A DNA stretch of 64,000 nucleotides, taken from Pseudomonas sp. 10S4 (GTDB lineage Bacteria > Pseudomonadota > Gammaproteobacteria > Pseudomonadales > Pseudomonadaceae). The notes under the pieces were generated by a model. It had not been told where the DNA came from, ran no database searches, and worked only from the letters and a program-made list of their open reading frames with translations. Position numbers and translations under genes: made by a program. Every line of letters begins with the position of its first letter. The stretch's first letter is position 1. Positions 25,803 to 34,809 of this stretch are shown piece after piece. The stretch is from the NCBI RefSeq assembly GCF_034344865.1, contig NZ_CP133774.1, forward strand, positions 4,898,001 to 4,962,000, in the 5' to 3' direction.

Positions 25803-25871
25803 TCGTACGTCGGTGGCGCGCATCTGCCATGCTCAAAGTCCGCAGCACTGCTTCAACATAGGAACACCGCA

Positions 25872-26366
25872 ATGGACGACGTACAGCAACTGGGCGAGAT
25901 GCTTCGCCACTACGCAGAAAGCGAAGCGCACAAGAAGCAATTGTTTGAGTCGCAATCGGCCGTGTGGGCGACGCGCATTGGTGAGCTGTTCGATCAGATC
26001 CAGCACTGGCTGGAACCGGTCCAGGCACCGAATCTGCTGGAAGTGAGCCGTGAGGTGTACGTCGCCTCGGGGCCGAGCGTGCCGGTCGAGACTTCGACCT
26101 TCAAGACCGAGAAGCTGACGGTTGTGATTGCCGGCAAACCGGTGGAGTTTGTGCCAGATGTGATGGGCGTGGGTGGTCAGATTTCACTGGCGGTGATGGG
26201 CCTGACGGCCGCGCGTTACGGCAGCATTTCGCTGGTGTGCCTGCCGCCATCCGCGAGCTGGCAGTGGCGCAAGACCAATGGCCTGAAAGACCCGGATACG
26301 TTCAGCTTTGATGCGAACTTCCTGGCGTTGCAGTTGCAGAGCCTGATACCCCGCGAACGCGGCTGA
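25872..26366 (+). CDS. Hypothetical protein (164 residues), conserved appearance
   Basis: ATG 25872 is preceded by ATAGGAACACCGCA. The N-terminal half is helical (MDDVQQLGEMLRHYAESEAHKKQLF), the C-terminal half beta-rich (TFKTEKLTVVIAGKPVEFVPDVMGVGGQISL). There is no signal peptide, metal motif or known fold I can name. It resembles cytosolic proteins of unknown function common in pseudomonads. It is monocistronic, followed by a REPIN. Confidence 0.75.
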   Translation: MDDVQQLGEMLRHYAESEAHKKQLFESQSAVWATRIGELFDQIQHWLEPVQAPNLLEVSREVYVASGPSVPVETSTFKTEKLTVVIAGKPVEFVPDVMGVGGQISLAVMGLTAARYGSISLVCLPPSASWQWRKTNGLKDPDTFSFDANFLALQLQSLIPRERG

Positions 26367-26388
26367 ATCCTGGCTGGCACATAACCCT

Positions 26389-26476
26389 GTGGGAGCGGGC
26401 TTGCTCGCGAAGAGGTCATCAGCTTCAACATCTTCGTTGACTGCTAGACCGCTATCGCGAGCAAGCCCGCTCCCAC
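26389..26476. repeat. REPIN, class A
   Basis: Inverted copies of GTGGGAGCGGGCTTGCTCGCGA separated by about 45 bases; both arms are perfect. Confidence 0.92.
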
Positions 26477-26492
26477 ATTGATCGGCGTTGCA

Positions 26493-26714
26493 TCAAATTT
26501 CGAGGTTGCCCCAACCAGGTTTAGCTTCCTCCGGCGCCACCGCCTTCACAGTCTTGCCCGTCGCCAACTCCACCCTTCGCGCCACCTCCGGGTCATCGGC
26601 AAACGGCATCAGACTCGCATCCTCCAGGCTCTCGGGCGTCTGGTGTTTCAGGCAATACTCAATCGCCAGCCAGAACCCGACAACCCCAAACAGATTCAAC
26701 ATCGTCTCGATCAT
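26493..26714 (-). CDS. Small membrane protein following ccoN4 (PA4134-like)
   Basis: The 73-residue protein has one N-terminal membrane segment (MLNLFGVVGFWLAIEYCL) and a soluble tail ending GWGNLEI. It lies 15 bases downstream of the orphan ccoN, on the same strand. In P. aeruginosa a small gene, PA4134, occupies this place after ccoN4 (PA4133) and has been called ccoQ4. I assign it by position and size only; it has none of the strong CcoQ sequence marks I could check. Confidence 0.6.
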   Translation of the reverse strand: MIETMLNLFGVVGFWLAIEYCLKHQTPESLEDASLMPFADDPEVARRVELATGKTVKAVAPEEAKPGWGNLEI

Positions 26715-26729
26715 CTCAAGCTCCTTGCC

Positions 26730-28157
26730 TCAAGCAATCTGCGCTTCACGCTCGGCCATCACCACGTCCGCCACCCGCACCGTGCGCCAGCAGTTGTAAG
26801 CCATCAGCAGCATGCCGCTGAGGAAGAACACCCCGCCGGCAAACCGCACCACAAACCCCGGATGGCTGGCCTGCAAGGCCTCGACGAAGGAATAAGTCAG
26901 CGTGCCGTCGTCGTTGATCGCGCGCCACATCAGGCCTTGGGTGATGCCGTTGACCCACATCGACGCGATGTACAACACGGTGCCGATGGTCGCCAGCCAG
27001 AAGTGCAGGTTGATCAGCGGCGTGCTGAACATCTGCTCGCGGCCGAAGACTTTCGGCACCATGTGGTAAATCGCGCCGAAGGTGATCATCGCGACCCAAC
27101 CCAAAGCACCCGCGTGAACGTGGCCGATGGTCCAGTCGGTGTAGTGGGAGAGGGCGTTCACGGTCTTGATCGCCATCATCGGGCCCTCGAACGTCGACAT
27201 GCCGTAGAAGGCCAGTGACAGCACCAGGAAACGCAGGATCGGGTCGGTGCGCAACTTATGCCAGGCGCCCGACAGGGTCATCATCCCGTTGATCATCCCG
27301 CCCCAGCTCGGCGCCAGCAGGATCAGCGACATGGCCATACCGAGAGACTGCGCCCAGTCCGGCAGCGCGGTGTAGTGCAAGTGGTGCGGGCCAGCCCAGA
27401 TATACAGGGTGATCAGCGCCCAGAAATGCACGATCGACAACCGATACGAGTACACCGGCCGTCCGACCTGTTTCGGCACGAAGTAGTACATCATTCCCAG
27501 GAACCCGGTGGTCAGGAAGAAACCCACTGCGTTGTGCCCGTACCACCACTGGACCATGGCGTCGGTGGCCCCGGAATACACCGGATACGACTTGAACCAG
27601 CCCACCGGAATCGATAGGTGATTGACCACGTGCAGCATGGCAATCACCACGATGAACGCGCCGAAAAACCAGTTGCCGACGTAGATGTGCTTGGTCTTGC
27701 GCTGCACCACGGTGGTGAAGAACACGACAGCGTAGGCGACCCAGACCACGGTCATCCACACCGCGCCGGAGAACTCGATCTCGGCATATTCCTTGGTGGT
27801 GGTGTAGCCCAGCGGCAAGGTGATCAGCATCACCACAATCACTGATTGCCAGCCCCAGAAGGTGAAGGCAGCGAGCTTGTCCGAGTACAGCCGCACCTGG
27901 CAGGTACGCTGTACCGCGTAGTAACTGGCGGCGAATTGTGCGCTGCCGGCAAAGCCGAAAATCACCAGGCTGGTGTGCAGCGGACGCAAGCGGCCGAAGG
28001 TGGTCCACGGCAGGTCGAGGTTCATTTCGGGCCACACCAGTTGCGAGGCGATAAACACCCCCATCGCCATCCCCACGACGCCCCAAACAATGGTTGCCAC
28101 GATGAATTGGCGGACGACCTTGTAGTTATAGGCCTGTCCGATTGTCGCTGTGCTCAT
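26730..28157 (-). CDS. ccoN4: Orphan cbb3-type cytochrome c oxidase subunit I (CcoN4-like)
   Basis: ATG 28157 ([18 protein letters not shown]) gives 475 residues, standard for CcoN. Twelve membrane segments carry the conserved histidines, in [23 protein letters not shown] (Cu-B/Tyr region), [13 protein letters not shown] and [10 protein letters not shown]. There are no ccoO or ccoP genes beside it. In P. aeruginosa the orphan CcoN4 replaces the normal subunit I in cbb3 isoforms and supports growth with cyanide or nitrite (established knowledge). The same neighbours here, a NirB-like gene divergent and a small downstream gene, support the identity. Confidence 0.85.
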   Translation of the reverse strand: MSTATIGQAYNYKVVRQFIVATIVWGVVGMAMGVFIASQLVWPEMNLDLPWTTFGRLRPLHTSLVIFGFAGSAQFAASYYAVQRTCQVRLYSDKLAAFTFWGWQSVIVVMLITLPLGYTTTKEYAEIEFSGAVWMTVVWVAYAVVFFTTVVQRKTKHIYVGNWFFGAFIVVIAMLHVVNHLSIPVGWFKSYPVYSGATDAMVQWWYGHNAVGFFLTTGFLGMMYYFVPKQVGRPVYSYRLSIVHFWALITLYIWAGPHHLHYTALPDWAQSLGMAMSLILLAPSWGGMINGMMTLSGAWHKLRTDPILRFLVLSLAFYGMSTFEGPMMAIKTVNALSHYTDWTIGHVHAGALGWVAMITFGAIYHMVPKVFGREQMFSTPLINLHFWLATIGTVLYIASMWVNGITQGLMWRAINDDGTLTYSFVEALQASHPGFVVRFAGGVFFLSGMLLMAYNCWRTVRVADVVMAEREAQIA

Positions 28158-28211
28158 GGTCAGTTCATCCATGCAAAGTCTTGCCAGGCCACCCGGTCTG
28201 GCATGGGATGC

Positions 28212-28272
28212 ACTGTAGAAACCCTGTCGGAAACAAAACAGACTCAGGAAAACTCGATTTATGCGGATTAGA
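28212..28272 (-). promoter_or_regulatory. ccoN4 promoter with shared upstream element
   Basis: Read on minus: TCTAATCCGC (28272 down to 28263), 15 bases, CTGAGTCTGTTTTG (28247-28234), 16 bases, TACAGT (28217-28212) as a -10 box. The same parts with the same two spacings stand ahead of the NirB-like gene and ccoG. It predicts a start of transcription about 48 bases ahead of the ATG. The first block is a likely activator site. Confidence 0.6.
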
Positions 28273-28303
28273 TGCAAGGCATGCCTGCGGCCATCTGCCG
28301 TGC

Positions 28304-28364
28304 TCTGATACGGTTTTTTAGGTTTCAGGTGGGTCTGTAACGCGCTGCGCCGTAGGTCCATAGT
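28304..28364 (+). promoter_or_regulatory. NirB-like gene promoter with shared upstream element
   Basis: TCTGATACGG (28304-28313), 15 bases, GTGGGTCTGTAACG (28329-28342), 16 bases, CATAGT (28359-28364) as -10. Blocks and spacings match those ahead of ccoN4 (divergent, 31 bases away) and ccoG. A REPIN then lies between this promoter and the coding start at 28569. Confidence 0.55.
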
Positions 28365-28421
28365 CGCCACCTAGAAAACGAGCCGCAGAGCCTGATGCCA
28401 TTCAGTGTTGACGCAAACCTT

Positions 28422-28509
28422 GTGGGAGCGAGCTTGCTCGCGATGGCGGCTGTTCATTCAGCACATGTGTTGTCTGTCAGTCAGCTATCGCGAGCAAGCT
28501 CGCTCCCAC
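28422..28509. repeat. REPIN, class A, inside the predicted 5' leader of the NirB-like gene
   Basis: GTGGGAGCGAGCTTGCTCGCGA at left and TCGCGAGCAAGCTCGCTCCCAC at right; perfect arms of the A-variant of the repeat (GCGAGC core). Confidence 0.9.
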
Positions 28510-28568
28510 AGAGATTGTGGTGACTGGCATTAGCCACCGAGCCCGATCAACCCTGATGAGGTAGCCAC

Positions 28569-30243
28569 ATGTATCAGTACGACGACTATGACCGGGCGCT
28601 GGTGTTTGAACGGGTCGCGCAGTTTCGCGATCAGGTCGAGCGCTTCATGGTGGGTGAACTGAGCGAAGAGGAGTTCCTGCCGCTGCGCTTGCAAAACGGC
28701 CTCTACATGCAAAAGCACGCCTACATGCTGCGGGTGGCAATACCCTACGGCACCCTCGGCGCCGGACAAATGCGCACGCTGGCGAGCATCGCCCGGGACT
28801 ACGATCGTGGCTACGGCCATTTCACCACCCGGCAGAACATGCAGTTCAACTGGATCGAACTGGCCCAGGTGCCGGATATCCTCGAACGCCTGGCCCAAGT
28901 GGAAATGCACGCGATCCAGACTTCCGGCAACTGCGTGCGCAACATCACCACCGAAGCGTTCGCCGGAGGTCGCGGCGGACGAACTGATCGACCCGCGCCC
29001 CCTGGCGGAAATCCTGCGGCAGTGGTCGACCATCAACCCGGAGTTCCTCTTCCTGCCACGCAAATTCAAGATCGCCATCTGCTCGGCCAAGCAGGATCGC
29101 GCGGCGATCATGATGCATGACATCGGCCTCTACCTTTACCCCGGCAGCGATGGGCAAATGCTGCTGCGAGTGATCGTTGGCGGCGGCCTGGGGCGCACGC
29201 CGATCCTTGGTTTGCAGATTCGCGAAGGCCTGCCGTGGCAGCACTTGCTGTCCTACGTCGAAGCGGTGCTGCGGGTCTACAACCGTCACGGCCGGCGGGA
29301 CAACAAGTACAAGGCGCGGATCAAGATTCTGGTGAAAGCGCTGGGCATCGAAGCCTTCGCCAAGGAAGTGGAAGAAGAGTGGCAACACCTCAAGGACGGC
29401 CCCGCGCAGTTGACCGACGTCGAGTATGAACGCGTTGCCAGTGCCTTCGTCCCGCCGGTTTATCAAGCGCTGGCGGGCACCAACCTGGATTTCGGCACGC
29501 GCCTGACGCAGAACCCGGCCTTCGCCCGTTGGGTCGCGCGCAACGTGCAGCCGCACAAAGTGCCGGGTTACGTCAGCGTCGTGCTCTCGACCAAACCGGG
29601 CATCGCCTCACCGCCAGGAGACGTGACTGCCGAGCAGATGGACGCTGTGGCCGACTGGTCTGAGCAGTTTGGTTTCGGCGAGATTCGCATCGCCCACGAG
29701 CAGAACATCGTGCTGCCGGACGTGACCAAGGCTGACCTGTATGCGTTGTGGTGCCTGGCCTGCGATCAGGGGCTGGGCTGCGCAAATATCGGTTTGCTGA
29801 CCGACATCATCGCCTGCCCCGGTGGCGATTTTTGCGCGCTGGCCAACGCCAAATCGATCCCGATTGCCCAAGCGATTCAGGGTCGATTCGAAGACCTCGA
29901 TTATCTTCACGACCTGGGCGACATCAGCCTCAACATCTCCGGCTGCATGAACGCCTGCGGCCACCACCACATCGGCAACATCGGCATTCTGGGCGTCGAT
30001 AAGAACGGCAGCGAGTGGTACCAGATCACCCTCGGCGGTGCCCAAGGCAGGAACAGCGCGCTGGGCAAAGTCATCGGCCCATCGTTCAGTGCGGCCGAAG
30101 TACCCGACGTAATTGAGCGGATCATCGCTACCTTCGTCCGTTACCGCGAAAGCGAGGAACTGTTCGTCGATACGGTACAGCGCATTGGTCTGGAGCCGTT
30201 CAAGGAACGGATCTACCCGAAAGTGCTGGAGGCGTCGGTATGA
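28569..30243 (+). CDS. NirB/sulfite reductase-like sirohaem protein (PA4130-like), frameshifted here
   Basis: Two frames make one protein of about 557 residues. The N-terminal part runs from ATG 28569 to TTEAFAG, the rest from VAADELIDPRP to 30243. At 28964-28969 one base is surplus (GCCGGAGGTCGC for expected GCCGGGGTCGC). The N-terminus has a ferredoxin-reductase-like half domain (RTLASIARDYDRGYGHFTTRQNMQFNW); the C-terminus binds [4Fe-4S]-sirohaem by CPGGDFC (C-x5-C) and CMNAC (C-x3-C). P. aeruginosa PA4130 occupies the same context and is cyanide-induced. The frameshift is probably a sequence error. Overlaps the DUF934 gene by ATGA. Confidence 0.82.
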
Positions 30244-30734
30244 ACAATCTGTTGCGGCTGGAGGAGGGACTAGCGCGGATCGTGACGAACGATCCGTGGA
30301 CGCTGGTGCGTACGCTCGAGGGTGACTTGCCGACAGGCCCGTTAGTGTTGCCTTTGGCCGGATGGTTGACGCGGCGCTTCGAACACAATCCAGCACGCGA
30401 TGCTGTGTGGCTGGGGCCGGATGATGAGGTCGAAAGCCTGAAACCATGGGCCAGGTTACTGCCAATGATCGCCGTGGATTTCCCGAGTTTTCGTGATGGT
30501 CGCGGCTACAGCCAGGCGTACCTGTTGCGTACTCGACTGGGCTGGACCGGTGAATTGCGCGCAATTGGCGACGTGCTGCGCGATCAACTGAGCCACATGC
30601 GCCAGTGCGGGTTCGACAGCTTTGCAGTGCGCGGGGACAAGTCCGCTGAAGATGCGCTGAAAGGGTTGGCGGGGATGAGCGTGTCGTATGGGCGTTCGGT
30701 GATTGAGCCGCGACCGTTGTTCAGACGCCGCTGA
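30240..30734 (+). CDS. DUF934 family protein (PA4129-like)
   Basis: ATG 30240 overlaps the reductase stop. The 164-residue protein has the DUF934 core: LLPMIAVDFPSFRDGRGYSQAYLLRTRLGW, then GELRAIGDVLRDQLSHMRQCGFDSFAVR (outline). DUF934 proteins regularly accompany sirohaem sulfite or nitrite reductases, where a helper or electron-transfer role is suspected but unproven. Context (PA4130-PA4129 order) is conserved with P. aeruginosa. Confidence 0.88.
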   Translation: MNNLLRLEEGLARIVTNDPWTLVRTLEGDLPTGPLVLPLAGWLTRRFEHNPARDAVWLGPDDEVESLKPWARLLPMIAVDFPSFRDGRGYSQAYLLRTRLGWTGELRAIGDVLRDQLSHMRQCGFDSFAVRGDKSAEDALKGLAGMSVSYGRSVIEPRPLFRRR

Positions 30735-30768
30735 ATATCACCACGCAACTTAAGGCCTGTGGGATTTT

Positions 30769-30887
30769 GTGGCGAGGGAGCTTGCTCCCGCTGGGTCGCG
30801 AAGCGGCCCCTGCATTTATCCAGTTGTACCGCGTCCGCTGGATTGACGACTGCTGCGCAGCCGAGCGGGAGCAAGCTCCCTCGCCAC
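30769..30887. repeat. REP pair, class B
   Basis: GTGGCGAGGGAGCTTGCTCCCG at left, CGGGAGCAAGCTCCCTCGCCAC at right, with an inner segment TGGGTCGCGAAGCGGCC matching other class B elements. Confidence 0.9.
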
Positions 30888-30946
30888 ATTGATCTTCAGT
30901 GAATAGGTATTTTTACTTGGGGCCGGTACTGGCATTTTGGTAGAGT

Positions 30947-30968
30947 CCGCCGCACTCAGCGGTTTTTT
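30947..30968 (+). terminator. Possible terminator or leader hairpin
   Basis: CCGC, CGCACTCA, GCGG, then TTTTTT. The short stem with T-run lies 38 bases ahead of the next gene's start, so it could close the DUF934 transcript or act in the leader of the membrane-protein gene. Confidence 0.45.
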
Positions 30969-31005
30969 GGCTGCATGGACGAAATCAAGAAGGGAGTCTG
31001 ACGTT

Positions 31006-31974
31006 GTGAGCTTCGGCAAGAAGATTTTAGGGCTGACGGCATTTTTACTGATGTTGACCCTCTGGGGCGGTTACTTCTACGTGTTCCAGGAAAACCGTGG
31101 CGGGCAGTTGGGCGGCGCCTACGACAGCACCGCCTGGTGCGGCACACCACCGTCTGCCGATGCGTTGTCGCTGGGCAAGGATCAACTGACCCTGCGCATC
31201 ACCAACAACCTGCGCGGTGAGTTTATGCTCGGCGGCTCGATCATCGTGTCCGAGCGCACTTTCAACCGCTACGACCTGGGCCGCAACGAACTGCGTTTGC
31301 GCCTGGAACCGTTGCAATGGTCCTACGGCGCCACGCCGATCTTCCTCGAACAGGTCCGGATTAAACCCCTGAGCCGCAACCTCGCCTCGGACAACAAAAG
31401 TGCCTACGTCGAACTCGAATCACGACCGATTGGCGTGCAGGGGCGGGCTACCGAGTTTCCTTTCGACACCTACCGCTACGGTTACAAACCGGTGCTCTAT
31501 TACCTCAAGGGCAACGAGCGCATCGACCTGCGCTTCCGTCACATCACCACGCTGATGGAGATGTCGAACACCTTCACGCCAATCCAGAAGTACAACCGCG
31601 TCGAGTACATCAACGAGAAAAACTCGATGGTGCGTGATGAGGATTACAAGGCTTACGCGCCCAACGAATGCGCGTTCAGCGTTGAGCGTAAGGGTTCGTT
31701 CAAGGTGATTGTTTTGCTGATGCTGCTGGTGCTTTGCTTGCCGCTGATGCACGTGTTTTATCGCGACGAGCCGGGTATCGACTTTCTGGCCACGCTGGTG
31801 GGGGTTGGTGCGGTAAGGATGCTGCTGGTGGGGCCGTTGCAGGATTTCCAGCTGTACAACATCGACTTTCTGTTTGGCGCGGCGATTCTGCTGGTGGGGA
31901 CGGTGTCGCTGATCAAGGCGATGCGGGCCAATAGTCGGCGGGTATTGGCGGCTAAGAGTGGTTCAACGTGGTGA
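31006..31974 (+). CDS. Membrane protein of unknown function (322 residues)
   Basis: I prefer GTG 31006, behind AAGGGAGTCTG, to the upstream GTG 30937, which would start inside a hairpin region. One N-terminal membrane segment (residues 9-27) is followed by a periplasmic domain of about 200 residues with NNLRGEFMLGGSIIVSERTFNRYDL and FPFDTYRYGYKPVLYY. Three hydrophobic segments close the protein (residues 220-310). The architecture resembles DUF4436-type periplasmic-domain membrane proteins, but I cannot confirm a family. Confidence 0.7.
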   Translation: MSFGKKILGLTAFLLMLTLWGGYFYVFQENRGGQLGGAYDSTAWCGTPPSADALSLGKDQLTLRITNNLRGEFMLGGSIIVSERTFNRYDLGRNELRLRLEPLQWSYGATPIFLEQVRIKPLSRNLASDNKSAYVELESRPIGVQGRATEFPFDTYRYGYKPVLYYLKGNERIDLRFRHITTLMEMSNTFTPIQKYNRVEYINEKNSMVRDEDYKAYAPNECAFSVERKGSFKVIVLLMLLVLCLPLMHVFYRDEPGIDFLATLVGVGAVRMLLVGPLQDFQLYNIDFLFGAAILLVGTVSLIKAMRANSRRVLAAKSGSTW

Positions 31975-32000
31975 TGCTCTAACAGGTCAACACATAACCT

Positions 32001-32129
32001 GTGGCGAGGGGCTTGCCCCGTTGGGCTGCGCAGCAGCCCTAAAACCTGTCGACGCGATTCTACAGACTTACCGCATTCGCCGGTTTTACGACGGCTTCGC
32101 CGCCGAACGGGGGCAAGCCCCTCGCCACA
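32001..32129. repeat. REP pair, class B
   Basis: GTGGCGAGGGGCTTGCCCCG at left, GGGGGCAAGCCCCTCGCCACA at right. Confidence 0.88.
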
Positions 32130-32152
32130 GAGGCCTCAAGATCAGCCCCCAA

Positions 32153-34511
32153 TCATTTCAACGCCGGATCGCCCATGTTCATCTTCTTCCAGCCCTGCAG
32201 CAGCACTTGGGCCTTCGGTTCCTTGCCGTTCTCCAAGTAATACTGGATCAACGACAACCGCGCATTACGGTTGGCCGGCTGAACTTTCAACAACCGCTCC
32301 AGCTCTTCGCACGCTTCATCAACCTTGCCGCTGTCATGCAGCGCCACCGCCAATACATAACCGTACTGCGCGCTCTGGGGCTCCAGCGCGGCGGCTTTGC
32401 GTAACAGCGGCATCGCTTGCGCGGTTTTACCGGCACGAATCAGCGACAAGCCCTGGGTGTGCAGCAACAGCGCGGCGTCCGGGTGCTCCTTGACGCTCTG
32501 CTCCAGCAGCGCTTGCGCCTCCGGGCCGCGCCCGTTGGCTTCCAGCCACTGCACCAGGGTTACCAGCGCCGGGTAGAAGTCCGGGTCACGTTTCAGGGCC
32601 ATACGCAGCAGCGGCTCGACGTCCGCCGTACGTCCAATGCCCTGATAGAGCATGGCCAGGTTGAGGTTGGCCTCGGCGCGTTCCGCCAGGCTTTTTGCAC
32701 GTCTTCGTATTCGGCGATCGCCGCTTCCCAGTTGGCCTGGGCGCTGCCCAAACCGTTGCGGGCCACGCTGAGCAGGTCCCGGGCCGCGACAATCCGCACA
32801 GCCTTCACCGGGTCAACAAGCAATGGCGTCAGTAGCGGCGCACGCTCCGGTGGCTGGAGGAACGCACTGATCGCCCGCACCGCGCTTTCACGCACCTGTG
32901 GCGCCAGGTTGCTCAAGTCCTGGGTCGCCAGTTTCAGCGCTTGCTCGCTCGGGTACAGCGGCAACTCGGCCAGCAACGTCGCCCGTTGAATCGCCGGCAG
33001 GTTGCTGCGCTGCAATTGCTCGTACAAGGCTTGCGCCGCGCCGGGTTGGCCGTTGCGGATCAGCCACAAACTTTCGTCATAACGCGGTGCCTGAACAGCA
33101 GACGCCGAAGCGGTGTTCCACAGCTTGAATTGCTCGGTGACCTTGTCCCCGGCCTTGCCCTGGTGACAGGTCAGGCAGGCGTCCGGCGTGCCAAGTTTTT
33201 TAGCGCGCTCGGGGTTGGGAATGCTGAAGCTGTGGTCATGCCGGAAGTCGTTGCCCATGTAGAACTTGCCCGGCATATGGCAATCCACACACTGCGAACC
33301 CGGCTGGCCCATGGTGTGGCGGGTGTGTTCGATGGAGTCGTAGTTCTTCGCTTGCAGGCCCTTGCCGTCGACGCCTTCCACCGCAGTTTTGCCGGCGGTG
33401 TTGTGGCATTGCAGGCATACGCCGTTGCCCGGCGCCTTGAGTTCGGTGCTGTGGGGGTTGTGGCAGTTGCTGCAACGCACACCTTTGTCGAACATTTTGC
33501 TTTGGGCGAAGGAGCCGTGCTCGAACACTTCGTCCTTGATCTTTCCGTCCAACGCATACAGCTCGCGGGTCAGGGTGCTCGGCAAGTAGTCGTCCATCAG
33601 CCGTTTGCCGACGGTGTAGCCATCGCCCAGCGGTGCGCGACGCGAGTGGCAGCGGGCGCAGGTTTCGATCTCGACAGTGGCGTTTTTGTCCTTGAGGTCG
33701 ACGGCAAAACCGGCGTGGATCAAGTCGGTTTTTTCGCCGTCCATTCCAGGTGATTGGACGCTGGGCCGTGGCACGCCTGGCAGCCAACGCCAAGGCTGTT
33801 CCAGTGACTCTCAAAGGTGTTTTTTACGGCATCGAAATTTCGGTTGTAGCCAGTGGTGTGGCACTCGACACACATGAAGTTGGCGTTCTGGCTCGGCTTG
33901 CTCCAGTGCAGCGGGTTCTTGAAGTTCACCCCTTGCCCCGGATAGAGATGAAACCAGCGCTGCTTCTCGGTATCCCAGGCCACGCCGAGGGCTTGCAACC
34001 GGCCTTCGCCGACTTCGATCAGGTATTGCTGAAGCGGCGCGATGCCGAAGGTGTAGGCGACTTTGAAATCGGCATTCTTGCCGTCGATCCCAGGTGTGTT
34101 GACCCAGAACTCGTCACCTTTGTGCGAGAACACAGTGGTCTCTTTTTCCGCCTTGAAGGTGACGTTTTTAAAGTCCCCCAGCATCGTGTCGGCGGTGGCG
34201 GGTTGCATCGCCAATTGGTGATGGGAGCCTTGCCAATCCTTGACCTGCTCGGTGTGGCAGCCCTGGCATTGTTGCTCATCAACCATCGTCGCCGGGGTCG
34301 CAGCCACTACCGGTTTGGCCGGTTGCACGACAGGCGCGCTGACCGCTACAGGCTTGAGCGGGGCGGGTGTGCTGCTGTTGAAAAGAAACCAGCCGATTCC
34401 CGCGACAGCCAGCAGCAAGACGCCGATGGTGACGGGAAACAGGTAACGGTTAATCAAGGTCGGTGGCGAATCAAGGTTTGTGTTTACTGCTTTATTTTTA
34501 TGCTTCGACAT
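32153..34511 (-). CDS. Octahaem c-type cytochrome with C-terminal TPR domain, frameshifted twice here
   Basis: Three frames in series form one protein of about 785 residues from ATG 34511. It has an N-terminal membrane anchor (residues 24-44) and eight haem sites: CQGCH, CVECH, CQACH, CARCH, CSNCH, CLQCH, CVDCH, CLTCH. Then come HEAT-like helices (LNLAPQVRESAVRAISAFL) and TPR repeats (YQGIGRTADVEPLLRMALKRDPDFYPAL and on). Frame breaks fall at an A6 run (33729-33734; A7 restores AKKTDLIH) and an A5 run (32692-32696; A6 restores DVQKSLAERAEANLNLAMLY), so they are probably sequencing errors. It is a periplasmic electron carrier of unknown partner, in an operon with DUF1254 and outer-membrane proteins. 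Confidence 0.82.
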
Positions 34512-34770
34512 TGCGACTTCCGTGGTCCGAGTGCGTTGGCCGTTGAAGGCGCGCTTTGACGCTCGATGCAGCTTTGCCGGATGGCGAACTCTTCCTTGGT
34601 CAGCGCCGGGCCGATCGGGGTGTTGGTGTTGATGCGGTTGTAATAGCCGAAAACCATGTTCAGGTCAGTCGGCAGGTTCTGCCAGTCGCGGGCGTTGTCG
34701 GCCTGGCTCAACAGCGGGGTCATGGCCAGCGTCAGTGCCGTCATTCCTTTTTTGATGTCTTCAAACGCAT
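34484..34770 (-). pseudogene. Truncated MetA-pathway-type outer-membrane protein gene
   Basis: With one more A in the A6 run at 34748-34753, an ATG at 34770 (RBS CAGGAGC) gives MRLKTSKKGMTALTLAMTPLLSQADNARDWQ, a signal peptide followed by LPTDLNMVFGYYNRINTNTPI. That is the typical start of Phenol_MetA_deg-type outer-membrane proteins of about 270 residues. After about 45 mature residues the match stops, and the frame ends inside the start of the cytochrome gene. Thus most of the barrel has been deleted. The paralogue at 36634 is full length. Confidence 0.55.
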
Positions 34771-34809
34771 CTTTTTGCTCCTGCAATGTTCTGAATGACG
34801 GTTTACGAC

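Noticed and set aside
28158..28568. ANR/FNR box ahead of ccoN4
   Set aside because: No TTGAT-N4-ATCAA match on either strand in the divergent region.
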